From Chromobacterium sp. IIBBL 290-4 (lineage in GTDB: Bacteria; Pseudomonadota; Gammaproteobacteria; Burkholderiales; Chromobacteriaceae), in the NCBI RefSeq assembly GCF_024207115.1, contig NZ_CP100128.1, forward strand, positions 3,348,001-3,412,000: a DNA stretch of 64,000 bases, in the 5' to 3' direction. The translations under genes were made by a program, and so were the position numbers. Numbering within the stretch: the first letter of the stretch is position 1; the number at the start of each line of letters is the position of its first letter. Below, one piece after another: positions 9,240 through 17,913 of this stretch. The notes below the pieces were generated by a model. That model was not told the DNA's origin. It saw only the letters and a program-made list of their open reading frames with translations, and searched no databases.

Positions 9240-11543
9240 TTATGCGACGGCTGGCCGCAGCAGCACCGGGACCGATTTGGAGGTGGGGGTGTTGGACACG
9301 TCGGCCACGCTGTCCAGCGGGATCAGCGGGTTGGTTTCCGGAAAGTAAGCGCCCAGGCAGCCGCGCGGGATGTCGTATTCCACCAGGCGGAAACCGTCGG
9401 CGCGGCGTTCGACGCCATCGTGCCATACCGTGAAGATGTCCACTTTGTCGCCGTCGGCGAAGCCCAGCTTCGCGATGTCGTCGCGGTGTATCAGCAGCAC
9501 GCGGCGCTGGCCATACACGCCGCGGTAGCGGTCGTCCAGCGCGTAAATCGTGGTGTTGTACTGATCGTGCGAGCGCGCCGTCATCAGCACCATCAGCTTG
9601 TCGCCGTGCAGCGCGCGTGCGCGGGAAATCGGGGTGTCTTGCTGCAGCGCGTTGACGATGAACTGCGCTTTGCCGCTGGCGGTGAGCCAGCGCCGTTCGC
9701 GTGAGGCCGGCGTCAGATGGAAACCGCCGGGCTTGGCCACGCGGGCGTTGAAGTCGTCGAAGCCGGCGATGGCTTGCGCGATTTCATCGCGGATTTTGGC
9801 ATAGTCATCCGCATAGTCCAGCCAGGCGACTTTGCCGCTGCCCAGCGTGGCGTGCGCCATGCCCGCCGTGATGGCGGTTTCCGAGCGCAGCAGCTTGGAC
9901 GCCGGCGGGTTGATGCCGTAGGACAGGTGCACCATGCACATCGAATCCTCCACCGTCACGCCTTGCGCGCCGGTTTTTTGCTGGTCGATCTCGGTGCGGC
10001 CCAGCGTAGGCAGGATCAGCGCGTCCTTGCCGTGGATCAGGTGGCTGCGGTTGAGCTTGGTGGATATCTGCACCGTCAGCTCGCAATTGCGCAGCGCTTC
10101 GAAAGTGCGCGGCGTGTCCGGCGTCGCCATGGCGAAGTTGCCGCCGAGGCCGACGAAGACCTTGACCCGGCCGTCCAGCATGGCGTGGATGGTTTCCACC
10201 GCGTCCAGGCCGTGGCGGCGCGGCGGCTCGAAATCGTAAACCTTGGCCAGGCGGTCGAGAAAGGCCGGCGTCGGCTTGTCCTCTATGCCCATGGTGCGGT
10301 CGCCCTGCACATTGGAGTGGCCGCGCACCGGACACAGGCCGGCGCCGCGCCGGCCGATCTGGCCGCGCATCATCATCAGATTGGACAGCATTTGGATGGC
10401 GGCCACCGAATCGCGGTGCTGTGTCAGGCCCATGCCCCAGGTGCAGATGACTGCCTTGCCTTTGGCGTAGACCTGGGCGAGGGCGTCGATGTCCTGGAAC
10501 GGCACGCCGGAGGCGGAAACCAGGCCAGGCCAGCTTTCGGCGCGCAGATCGGCGGTGAAGGCTTCGAAACCATCGCAGTGCTCAGCCAGGAAGTCGACGT
10601 CCAACACCCGCGCCGTGCCTGCGGAGACGGCGGCGTCATCGAGCTCCAACACCCGCTTGGCCACGCCCTTGATCAGCGCGAAATCGCCGCCCAGCGTCGG
10701 GCGAATGAACAGCGAGCTGATCTGCGCGCCGCCGTTCACCAGGTCCAGCGGGTGCTGCGGGCTGGCGAAGCGGTCCAGCCCCTTTTCCTTGAGCGGGTTG
10801 ATCGAAACAATGGTCGCGCCGCGTTTGGCAGCCGCGCGCAGCTCGTTCAGCATGCGCGGATGGTTGGTGGCCGGGTTCTGGCCGAATACCAGGATGGTGT
10901 CGGCGTGTTCGAAATCTTCCAGAATCACCGTGGCTTTGCCGACGCCTACCGTCTGCGGCAGCGCGCGGCTGGACGATTCGTGGCACAGGTTGGAACAATC
11001 CGGGAAGTTGTTGGTGCCGTACAGGCGTACAAACAATTGGAACAGAAAGGCGGTTTCATTGCTGGTGCGGCCGGAAACGTAGAACGAAGCCTGGTCCGGA
11101 TCGGGCAGGGCGTTCAGATGCCGGGCGATCAGGGCGAAGGCGTCGTCCCAGGCTATCGGCAGATAGCGGTCGCTGGCGCGGTCGTAAACCAGCGGCTCGG
11201 TCAGGCGGCCGTGTTGCTCCAGCTCGTAGTCGCTTTGCTCCAGCAGCTCCGTCACGCTATGGCGGGCGAAGAAGTCCGCGCCTACGCGCTTGGAGGTGGC
11301 CTCGGCCGCCACCGCCTTGACGCCGTTCTCGCAAAACTCGAAGGTGGAGGTGTGTTCGCGGTCCGGCCAGGCGCAGCCGGGGCAGTCAAAGCCGTCGGGC
11401 TGATTCTGGTGAAACAGCGTTTTGTAGCGGTTGCCCGGCACTTTTTCCTTGAGCAGCGACACGGTGGTGCTCTTGATCGAATCCAGGCCGCCCGCAGGCT
11501 GCGCGTAAGGCTGGATGCGTTCGCTGTTCTTGGAATGGCTCAT
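9240..11543 (-). CDS. FdhF/YdeP family molybdopterin oxidoreductase (formate-dehydrogenase-like)
   Basis: The protein is 767 residues and collinear with E. coli YdeP (about 760), the alpha-subunit family of formate-dehydrogenase-like molybdoenzymes. The N-terminal FDCPGCAWPD, SGRTSNE and NNFPDCSNLCHE motifs are present, as are the molybdopterin-binding core (GQNPATNHPR, RGHSNVQGDR) and the C-terminal MoCo domain (RSHDQYNTTIY). No in-frame selenocysteine codon is used. It probably binds bis-MGD. The true substrate of YdeP proteins is not firmly known; acid-stress roles have been proposed. ATG 11543 is chosen because AGGAG precedes it; an ATG at 11594 would add 17 residues. It neighbours fdhD and mobA, both needed to mature such enzymes. 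Confidence 0.9.
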   Translation of the reverse strand: MSHSKNSERIQPYAQPAGGLDSIKSTTVSLLKEKVPGNRYKTLFHQNQPDGFDCPGCAWPDREHTSTFEFCENGVKAVAAEATSKRVGADFFARHSVTELLEQSDYELEQHGRLTEPLVYDRASDRYLPIAWDDAFALIARHLNALPDPDQASFYVSGRTSNETAFLFQLFVRLYGTNNFPDCSNLCHESSSRALPQTVGVGKATVILEDFEHADTILVFGQNPATNHPRMLNELRAAAKRGATIVSINPLKEKGLDRFASPQHPLDLVNGGAQISSLFIRPTLGGDFALIKGVAKRVLELDDAAVSAGTARVLDVDFLAEHCDGFEAFTADLRAESWPGLVSASGVPFQDIDALAQVYAKGKAVICTWGMGLTQHRDSVAAIQMLSNLMMMRGQIGRRGAGLCPVRGHSNVQGDRTMGIEDKPTPAFLDRLAKVYDFEPPRRHGLDAVETIHAMLDGRVKVFVGLGGNFAMATPDTPRTFEALRNCELTVQISTKLNRSHLIHGKDALILPTLGRTEIDQQKTGAQGVTVEDSMCMVHLSYGINPPASKLLRSETAITAGMAHATLGSGKVAWLDYADDYAKIRDEIAQAIAGFDDFNARVAKPGGFHLTPASRERRWLTASGKAQFIVNALQQDTPISRARALHGDKLMVLMTARSHDQYNTTIYALDDRYRGVYGQRRVLLIHRDDIAKLGFADGDKVDIFTVWHDGVERRADGFRLVEYDIPRGCLGAYFPETNPLIPLDSVADVSNTPTSKSVPVLLRPAVA

Positions 11544-11690
11544 AGGGGGACGGCTCCTGCTGAACGGATGGGTTCCGGTTTTGTTTTGGATCAAGGGGTG
11601 AAGGATAAAGGAAGGCGGCTGATGGCGGTCAACTTCCTTGCAAACAAGCGTTGCCGCGCTGGCGCGCGCGGCGGATCGGGCGGGATAATG

Positions 11691-11972
11691 TCAGCCGGAG
11701 GCGTTTGAGCCAAACCAGACCTGGCAACAAGCCAGGCCGTGTTCGCTCAGCCAGGCGCGGCCGCGGCTGTTTTCGCCGATTCTCGCCTGAGCCAGTTCCG
11801 CCTCCAGCAGCAGATTCAGGCTGCGCAGCAGCGTGCTCATCCGCAGGCCGGATTGTTTGGCCAGCCGGGCGAGCGACCAGGGCGCATCGCCGGATTGGGC
11901 GGCGCGCCATAGCTGGGCCAGCAAGGCTGCGAGCTGGGGATCGAGCTGATCGAGAGCGGGAAGGTCGGTCAT
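11691..11972 (-). CDS. Small winged-helix-like protein linked to the formate-dehydrogenase-type genes
   Basis: This is a 93-residue protein with a helix-turn-helix-like core (WSLARLAKQSGLRMSTLLRS), suggesting a small DNA-binding regulator. The C-terminus carries an adjacent cysteine pair (LACCQVW) that could be redox- or metal-responsive. It sits between the molybdo-oxidoreductase gene and fdhD, divergent from fdhD by roughly 60 bp and upstream of the oxidoreductase on the same strand. That position fits a local regulator, but this is inference. I do not recognise a named family. Confidence 0.65.
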   Translation of the reverse strand: MTDLPALDQLDPQLAALLAQLWRAAQSGDAPWSLARLAKQSGLRMSTLLRSLNLLLEAELAQARIGENSRGRAWLSEHGLACCQVWFGSNASG

Positions 11973-12032
11973 GGCATGGGCGTGATGGCTGGGCGATCAG
12001 TTTACCCGATGAAGCATCAAGCGAGACAGGGA

Positions 12033-12851
12033 ATGGATAAAAGCGATAGCGAGGCAAAGCGCGGCGCGGCGGCGTTGGCGGTGAGGCGGCACCGGGATGG
12101 AGAGTGCCGGGCGGATCAGGACCGCGTAGCCGAGGAGACGCCGGTGGCGCTGGTGTTCAACGGCATTTCCCACGCGGTGATGATGGCGACGCCGCTTGAT
12201 CTTGAGCAATTGGCCATCGGCTTCGCGCTGACCGAAGGCATCGTGTCGCGCGCCGCCGAAATTTTCGATGTCGAGGCCGAGTTTGTCTGCGGCGGCGCGG
12301 AAGTGCGGCTGGAAATCGCCCAACCGGCTTTCCTGGCGCTGAAGGACAAGCGACGCAGCCTGGCCGGCCGCACCGGCTGCGGTGTTTGCGGCATAGAAAG
12401 CCTGGGCCTGCTGGATTTGCAGCCGGAGCGGCTATCCTCGCCGCGCATGCGCGCCGATGCGGCGGCGATTTCCCGCGCCGCGAGCGAGCTGCCGCGCTGG
12501 CAGGCGTTGATGAAGGAGACCGGCGGCGTCCACGCGGCGGCCTGGTGCGCGCCGGCTGGCGAGGTGTTGCGGGTGTTCGAAGACGTCGGCCGCCACAACG
12601 CGCTGGACAAGCTGATCGGCCAACTGACGCGGGATGGGGAAGACATGGGCAGGGGCTTCGTGTTCATGTCCAGCCGCGCCAGCTACGAACTGACGCGCAA
12701 ATGCGCGCGCATGGGCATTCCATTGCTTGCCACCATCTCCGCGCCGACGTCCTTGGCGGTGGATATCGCCCGCCAGGCGGGGATGACGCTGGCGAGCTTC
12801 TGCCGGCAGAACGGTTTTGTCGAATATACGGCGGACGACGCTCAAGCCTGA
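12033..12851 (+). CDS. fdhD: FdhD, sulfurtransferase for formate dehydrogenase maturation
   Basis: FdhD transfers sulfur, delivered by IscS, to the molybdenum cofactor of formate-dehydrogenase-type enzymes and is needed for their activity. The essential CxxC is visible in GRTGCGVCG. The family motifs EETPVALVFNG, ATPLDLEQLAIGF, EDVGRHNALDK and SSRASYELTRK are all intact. From ATG 12033 it is 272 residues, close to E. coli FdhD. In-frame ATGs at 12009 and 11976 are alternatives, and none has a strong Shine-Dalgarno sequence, so the start is uncertain. Its client is presumably the YdeP-type oxidoreductase next door. It converges with mobA with a 9-bp gap. Confidence 0.93.
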   Translation: MDKSDSEAKRGAAALAVRRHRDGECRADQDRVAEETPVALVFNGISHAVMMATPLDLEQLAIGFALTEGIVSRAAEIFDVEAEFVCGGAEVRLEIAQPAFLALKDKRRSLAGRTGCGVCGIESLGLLDLQPERLSSPRMRADAAAISRAASELPRWQALMKETGGVHAAAWCAPAGEVLRVFEDVGRHNALDKLIGQLTRDGEDMGRGFVFMSSRASYELTRKCARMGIPLLATISAPTSLAVDIARQAGMTLASFCRQNGFVEYTADDAQA

Positions 12852-12893
12852 GCAAGGGCCTTAGTTTTGCTGCCGCCAGGCTTGCTCAAGCTT
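12844..12893. terminator. Inverted repeat across the convergent ends of fdhD and mobA
   Basis: AAGCCTGAGCAAG (12844-12856) and CTTGCTCAAGCTT (12881-12893) are complementary except for one position. The arms lie inside the 3' ends of the two convergent coding regions. The structure could stop transcription from both sides or stabilise the mRNA ends. There is no long T-run. Confidence 0.35.
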
Positions 12894-13472
12894 GGCCAGG
12901 TCTTCCGGATGATTCAGATTGCTGAAGGCTTCCGGAAGGTCGTCGAACGCCACCGCGACGGCGCCGGCCGACGCCTGCCATTCACGTACCCGGCGGCCGC
13001 CGCCGCGAAGATAAGCCTGCAGCGACGGCAACAGCCCGCGCGACAGCGCCATGCACACCGGATGCGGATGGCCGGCGCAATGCGCCACGCTGATTCGGGC
13101 CTCGCCTTGCAGCAGCGGCTCCATCAGCCGCGCGGCCAGATCCGCAGGCAGCAAGGGCAGGTCGCAAGGGGCGGTGACTAGCCAATCGCTGGCGCAAGCT
13201 CTTAAACCCGCCTCCAAACCCGCCAGCGGGCCGCACTCTGAGAACTCAGGCGCGTCTTCAATCACTAGGCCGAGCGCGGCGTAGCGTTGCAGATTGCGAT
13301 TGGCGCTGATCAACAGCGCTTCGGCCTGCGGCCGAAGCCGCGCCGCCACGCGTTCGGCCAAGGCTTGTCCCTCCAGCATCAGCCAACCCTTGTCCGCGCC
13401 GCCCATGCGCGTGCCTTGGCCGCCAGCCAGCAGCAGGGCGGTGAGTCGGGGCGTGGGGCAGGGTGCAGACAT
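12861..13472 (-). CDS. mobA: Molybdenum cofactor guanylyltransferase MobA
   Basis: MobA attaches GMP to Mo-molybdopterin to make the guanine dinucleotide cofactor used by DMSO-reductase-family enzymes such as the oxidoreductase at 9240-11543. The 203-residue protein opens with the nucleotidyltransferase loop LAGGQGTRMGGADKG (residues 15-29). It keeps the APCDLPLL metal/GTP motif and the C-terminal NLNHPEDL. The ATG at 13472 has GGAG six bases upstream; the frame stays open further upstream without a start that has a ribosome binding site. mobA, fdhD and the oxidoreductase form a functional group despite different strands. Confidence 0.93.
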   Translation of the reverse strand: MSAPCPTPRLTALLLAGGQGTRMGGADKGWLMLEGQALAERVAARLRPQAEALLISANRNLQRYAALGLVIEDAPEFSECGPLAGLEAGLRACASDWLVTAPCDLPLLPADLAARLMEPLLQGEARISVAHCAGHPHPVCMALSRGLLPSLQAYLRGGGRRVREWQASAGAVAVAFDDLPEAFSNLNHPEDLAKLEQAWRQQN

Positions 13473-13572
13473 GGCGGACTCCAACAGTGAGTGGCGGGCG
13501 TAAGCCTCGGTTAGGCAGGGTTGTTGCGCCTTGGCTTGAACAGCCCTTGTGGAAGCCCTGATGGACGGCGAC

Positions 13573-13607
13573 GGCGGAACGCCCAGCGAGCCGGGCTTCC
13601 GCCCTAC
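13573..13607. repeat. REP-like palindromic repeat, copy 1 (reverse orientation)
   Basis: It begins GGCGGAACGCCC and ends GGGCTTCCGCCCTAC. It is an imperfect palindrome of the same family as the copies at 45967-45999 and 54598-54775, and lies in the intergenic region between mobA and the RND operon. Confidence 0.7.
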
Positions 13608-13635
13608 GGGGCCATCTCGGCATGGGCCTGGGCAA

Positions 13636-13663
13636 TGAAAAACGGCGGCCAAACGGCCGCCGT
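13636..13663 (-). terminator. Intrinsic terminator of the RND efflux operon
   Basis: The 9-bp stem ACGGCGGCC/GGCCGCCGT (13642-13650 with 13655-13663) is followed on the minus strand by TTTTT. It lies just past the pump stop codon. Confidence 0.85.
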
Positions 13664-13687
13664 CAGATCATAGCCCAAAGCGCGCGC

Positions 13688-16600
13688 TCAATGCAGCTGC
13701 GGCGCTTCCTCCGGGATGGTCTCTTCTTGCTTGGCATCGCGGCGCGAGGCGATGAACATATACATCGCCGGCACCACGAACAGCGTGAACAGCGTGCCAA
13801 TGGACAGGCCGGTGAAGATCACCAGGCCCATGGCGTAGCGGCCGGCGGCGCCGGCGCCGGAAGCGATCACCAGCGGGATCACGCCGAACACCATGGCGGC
13901 GGTGGTCATCAGGATGGGGCGCAAGCGGATGGATGCCGCCTGTTCGATGGCCTCTCGCTTGGACAGGCCGGTTTTGCGCAGCTCATTGGCCACTTCCACG
14001 ATCAGGATGCCGTGCTTGCTGATCAGGCCCATCAGCGTCACCAAGCCCACCTCGGTGTAGATATTGAGCGAGGAGAAGCCCAGGAAGATGAACATCATCG
14101 CGCCGAACAGCGCCAGCGGCACCGACACCAGAATCACCACCGGATCGCGGAAGCTCTCGAACAGCGCCGACAGTGCCAGGAATACGATGATGACCGCGAA
14201 CAGCATGGTGACCAGGAAGCCGCCGGATTCCTGCATGAACTGGCGCGACTGGCCGGAGTAATCCACGCTGTAGCCGGATGGGGCAGCCTGTTGCACCGTG
14301 TCGCGCAGGAATTGCAGCGCTTCGCCTTGCGACACGCCGGACACGCCGGAGATGGTCACCGAGTTGAGCTGCTGGAAGCGGGTGATCGATTCCGGCACCA
14401 CGCTATAGCTGAGCTTGGCCACAGTGCCGACCGGGATCACGCCGCTGGCCGGCGTCTTGATGTAGTAGTCCATCAATTGCGAGGGGTTGAGGCGGTCCAC
14501 CTGCTGCACCTGCGGAATCACCTTGTAGGAGCGGCCGTCGATGGAGAAGTAGTTGACGTAGCCGCCGCCCAGCGCCGCCGACAGCGCATTGCCCACGTCC
14601 TGCTGGGTCAGGCCCAAGGCGGTCAGCTTGTCTCTATCCACTTGCACCGTGGCTTGCGGCTTGTCGATTTTCAAGTCGCCGTCGATGAAGTAGAACTTGC
14701 CGGAGGCGCGCGCCTTGTCCAGCACCTGCTGCGCCACCTGGTTCAGGTTTTCGAACGGTTCGGTGGTGTTGATCACGAACTGCACCGGCAAGCCTGAAGC
14801 GCCAGGCAGCGGCGGAAACTGGAAGGCCGCCACGCGCGCGCCGGCGATCTTGTTCCAGCGGGCTTGCAGATCCAGCTGGATTTCGTGCGCATTGCGCTTG
14901 CGCTCGCCCCAGTCTTTGAACAGCACGCCGCCGATGCCGGCATTGACGGTCGGCACGCCGGTGATCTGGAACATCTGCTCGTATTCTGGCATGCCCTTGG
15001 CCACCTGGAACACCTGGTTGGCGTAAGTCTGCATCTGATCGGACGTCGCTGTCGGCGCGCCCACCACTTGCGACATCACGATGCCCTGGTCTTCCTCCGG
15101 CGCCAGCTCGGACTTGGACATCTTGAACATCAGGCCCAGCAGCAGGATCAGGATCACGCCCATCACGATCAGCACCGGCCAGGTTTGCAGCAGGCTGTGC
15201 AGCAAGCGCTGATAGCCGTGGCGCACCCGCTCGAAGGTGCGGTCGATGGCGTGGACGAAGGGGCTGTTGTCCATGTCGGCGTTGAAGAAGCGCGAGCACA
15301 TCATCGGCGACAGGGTCAGCGCCACGATGCCGGACACCGTCACCGCGGCCGCCAGCGTGAAGGCGAACTCGGTGAACAGCGCGCCGGTCAGGCCGCCCTG
15401 GAAGCCGATGGGCACATATACCGCCACCAGCACCACGGTCATGGCCAGAATCGGGCCGCCCAGCTCGCGCGCGGCGACGATGGAGGCCTGGAACGGCGTC
15501 ATGCCCTCGCGCATGTGCCGGTCCACGTTCTCCACCACGATGATGGCGTCGTCCACCACCAGGCCGATGGCCAGCACCAGCGCCAGCAGCGTCAGCAGGT
15601 TGATCGAATAGCCCAGCATCAGCATGATGAAGAAGGTGCCGATCAGCGACAGCGGCATGGCGATGACCGGCACCACCACGGCGCGGAAGCTGCCGAGGAA
15701 CAGGAAGATCACCACCGTTACGATCACCAGCGCTTCCACCAGCGTTTTCACCACTTCGTCGATGGAGGTGTTGATGAAGTCGGTGGAGTCGTAGACGATC
15801 TCGCCGGTCAGCCCGGAGGGCAGTTGCTTTTGCACGTCGGGGAAGGCTTTGCGCACGCGCGAGGCGACGTCCAGGATGTTGGCTTCCGGCGCCACCTTGA
15901 TGCCGATGAATACCGAGCGCACGCCGCTGAACGCGACATTGAAGTCATAGTTGTCCGAACCCAGCGTCACATTGGCCACATCCTGCAAGCGGACGATGGC
16001 GTCGCCGTTGCGCTTGACCGCCAGTTGCTTGAACTCGTCGACCGTGTGCAGGTCGGTGGCGGCGGTCAACGGGATGGTCACCATCTGGCCCTTGCTGGAG
16101 CCCAGCGCCGTCAGCGTGTTGTTGCTGGCCAGCGCGGCGCTGACATCGGCCGCGGTGACGCCGTGCGCCGCCATCTTGGCCGAATCCAGCCAGGCGCGCA
16201 GCGCGAACTGGCGGCCGCCCAGGATTTCGGCGGTTTGCACGCCGGAGATGGAGTCCAGCTTGGGCTTGACCACCCGCACCAGGTAATCGGTGACGTTGTT
16301 GGTCGGCAGCGTGTTGCTGTAGAAGCCCATATACATCGCGTCGGTGGTCTGGCCGGTCTGCACCGTCAGCACCGGCTGCTGAGCCTGGGCAGGCAGCTGG
16401 TTCTTAACCGAGTTGACCTGGGTGTTGATCTCGGTCAGCGCGCGGTTGGCGTCGTAGTTCAGCCGCAGCGTGGCGGTGATGGTGGACACGCCGCTGGTGC
16501 TGGACGAGGACAGATAGTCTATGCCTTGCGCCTGGGCGATGGCCGATTCCAGCGGCTGGGTGATGAAGCCGGCCACGGTCTTGGCGTCGGCGCCGTAATA

Positions 16601-16750
16601 GGCGGTGGAAATGGTCACCACCGCGTTCTGCGTCTGCGGATACTGGTTGATCGGCAGGCCGAACAGCGAGCGCAGCCCCAGCACCACAATGAGCAGACTC
16701 ACCGTGGTGGCCAGCACCGGCCGCTTGATGAAGATGTCGGTAAAGTTCAT
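13688..16750 (-). CDS. RND multidrug efflux pump, inner-membrane subunit (HAE1 family)
   Basis: At 1020 residues this is a full-length AcrB/MexB-type proton-driven pump of the inner membrane. It begins with the classic MNFTDIFIKRPVLATTVSLL. Twelve membrane segments are implied, with the proton-relay aspartates at 400-401 in AIGLVVDDAIIVVENVDRH and the second conserved half GLISKHGILIVEVANELR. Two large periplasmic porter/docking loops lie between TM1-2 and TM7-8. It is last in an operon of outer-membrane factor, adaptor and pump; the adaptor stop is 9 bp upstream. Substrates cannot be inferred. No regulator gene is attached to the operon. Confidence 0.95.
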   Translation of the reverse strand: MNFTDIFIKRPVLATTVSLLIVVLGLRSLFGLPINQYPQTQNAVVTISTAYYGADAKTVAGFITQPLESAIAQAQGIDYLSSSSTSGVSTITATLRLNYDANRALTEINTQVNSVKNQLPAQAQQPVLTVQTGQTTDAMYMGFYSNTLPTNNVTDYLVRVVKPKLDSISGVQTAEILGGRQFALRAWLDSAKMAAHGVTAADVSAALASNNTLTALGSSKGQMVTIPLTAATDLHTVDEFKQLAVKRNGDAIVRLQDVANVTLGSDNYDFNVAFSGVRSVFIGIKVAPEANILDVASRVRKAFPDVQKQLPSGLTGEIVYDSTDFINTSIDEVVKTLVEALVIVTVVIFLFLGSFRAVVVPVIAMPLSLIGTFFIMLMLGYSINLLTLLALVLAIGLVVDDAIIVVENVDRHMREGMTPFQASIVAARELGGPILAMTVVLVAVYVPIGFQGGLTGALFTEFAFTLAAAVTVSGIVALTLSPMMCSRFFNADMDNSPFVHAIDRTFERVRHGYQRLLHSLLQTWPVLIVMGVILILLLGLMFKMSKSELAPEEDQGIVMSQVVGAPTATSDQMQTYANQVFQVAKGMPEYEQMFQITGVPTVNAGIGGVLFKDWGERKRNAHEIQLDLQARWNKIAGARVAAFQFPPLPGASGLPVQFVINTTEPFENLNQVAQQVLDKARASGKFYFIDGDLKIDKPQATVQVDRDKLTALGLTQQDVGNALSAALGGGYVNYFSIDGRSYKVIPQVQQVDRLNPSQLMDYYIKTPASGVIPVGTVAKLSYSVVPESITRFQQLNSVTISGVSGVSQGEALQFLRDTVQQAAPSGYSVDYSGQSRQFMQESGGFLVTMLFAVIIVFLALSALFESFRDPVVILVSVPLALFGAMMFIFLGFSSLNIYTEVGLVTLMGLISKHGILIVEVANELRKTGLSKREAIEQAASIRLRPILMTTAAMVFGVIPLVIASGAGAAGRYAMGLVIFTGLSIGTLFTLFVVPAMYMFIASRRDAKQEETIPEEAPQLH

Positions 16751-16759
16751 GGCTGCGCC

Positions 16760-17866
16760 TTATTGTTCCTGCGGCGTCGGATTCGGGCTGTTGGCCGGCT
16801 GCACCGAGTTGTTGACGGCGATCGGCGTGCCGGTTTTCAACTTCAGCTGGCCGGTGGTGACAACTTCGTCGCCTTCCTTGACGCCGCTGAGCACCGCCAC
16901 CTGATCGCCGCGGGCGTCGCCGGTGGATACGAAGGCCTGCTGCGCCTCCAGGCCGTTCTTGCCCTGCTTGACGATGAATACGGTGGAGCCGTAGGGGTTG
17001 TAGGTGATGGCGGTTTGCGGCAGCGTCAGATGGGGCTGCTTGCTGCCCACTGCGATGCTGGTGTTGGCGAACATGCCGGGAATCAGCTTGCCCTTGGGAT
17101 TGGCGATGGTGGCCTGCACCTGCACATTGCGGGTGGCGGGGTCGATCTTGGGGTTGATGGCGTTGATCTTGCCGTGGAACAGCTCCTGGCCGAAGGCGTC
17201 GCTCTTGATGCTGACCGGCTGGCCGGCGCGGATTTGTCCGATCTGGCGCTGCGGCAGGTTGAAATCGACGTAGATCGGGTCGATGGTCTGCAAGGTGACG
17301 ATCTTGTCGCCCGGGTTCAGATACTGGCCAGGATTGACCGGGCTGATGCCGACGCGGCCGGAGAAGGGCGCGCGTATGGTTTTCTTGGCCACTTGGGCGG
17401 CTTGTTGCGCCACCAGCGCCTTCTTGCTCTTCAGGTCGGCCTCGTCGGCGTCCACCTGGGCTTGGCTGACGCCTTGCACTGCCAACTGGGCGCGGTCGCG
17501 CTTCAGCGTGGTGGCCGACAGCTCGGCGGCCGCTTCAAGCGAGCGCAGCTGGGCCTGGTCGGCATCGGCGTTCAGCTGGACCAGCACGTCGCCGGCCTTC
17601 ACGTCCTGGCCGGACTTGAAGTGCAAGCTGCGCACTTGCCCCGCCACTTCGCTGCTGATGTCCACGCCGTGGACGGCGGAGAGAGAGCCGACGGAATTGA
17701 GCTGGGGCTGCCATTCCAGCTTTTGGGCCTTGGTGGTGGAGACGGTCTGCGGGCCCGGTTTGGGCGAGCTGGCGATCAGCTTCTGGATGTGCAGGAAAAA
17801 GCCGCCGGCGAGCAGGACAACCAGCGCCAGCACGCCGCCCAGCATGATCAGCATTCGTTTGGTCAT
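16760..17866 (-). CDS. RND efflux periplasmic adaptor (membrane fusion protein)
   Basis: This 368-residue HlyD/AcrA-type adaptor bridges the inner-membrane pump and the outer-membrane channel. An N-terminal membrane anchor (MLIMLGGVLALVVLLAGGFF) is followed by the split biotinyl-lipoyl domain (EVAGQVRSLHFKSGQDVKAG, then IRAPFSGRVGISPVNPGQY), with a helical hairpin between the halves. Beta-barrel and membrane-proximal domains follow. There is no lipobox, so it is anchored by a transmembrane helix rather than a lipid. It lies 47 bp after the outer-membrane factor and 9 bp before the pump, so co-transcription is very likely. Confidence 0.94.
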   Translation of the reverse strand: MTKRMLIMLGGVLALVVLLAGGFFLHIQKLIASSPKPGPQTVSTTKAQKLEWQPQLNSVGSLSAVHGVDISSEVAGQVRSLHFKSGQDVKAGDVLVQLNADADQAQLRSLEAAAELSATTLKRDRAQLAVQGVSQAQVDADEADLKSKKALVAQQAAQVAKKTIRAPFSGRVGISPVNPGQYLNPGDKIVTLQTIDPIYVDFNLPQRQIGQIRAGQPVSIKSDAFGQELFHGKINAINPKIDPATRNVQVQATIANPKGKLIPGMFANTSIAVGSKQPHLTLPQTAITYNPYGSTVFIVKQGKNGLEAQQAFVSTGDARGDQVAVLSGVKEGDEVVTTGQLKLKTGTPIAVNNSVQPANSPNPTPQEQ

Positions 17867-17913
17867 GGTTATGGTTCTCTATGATTGTGTGATTACGTGT
17901 TCTAGCCGCGGGT

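Noticed and set aside
9240..11543. A selenocysteine-containing formate dehydrogenase
   Set aside because: The frame has no internal UGA and the protein aligns by memory with YdeP, which is not a selenoprotein.
9717..11708. A 663-codon plus-strand frame over the molybdo-oxidoreductase
   Set aside because: It is antisense to a full-length YdeP-family gene, with low-complexity H/Q/R/G composition.
14864..17884. A plus-strand open frame of about 1000 codons across the RND pump and adaptor genes
   Set aside because: It is antisense to two clear efflux genes. The translation is rich in H, Q, R and G with no domain, a typical GC-rich shadow frame.
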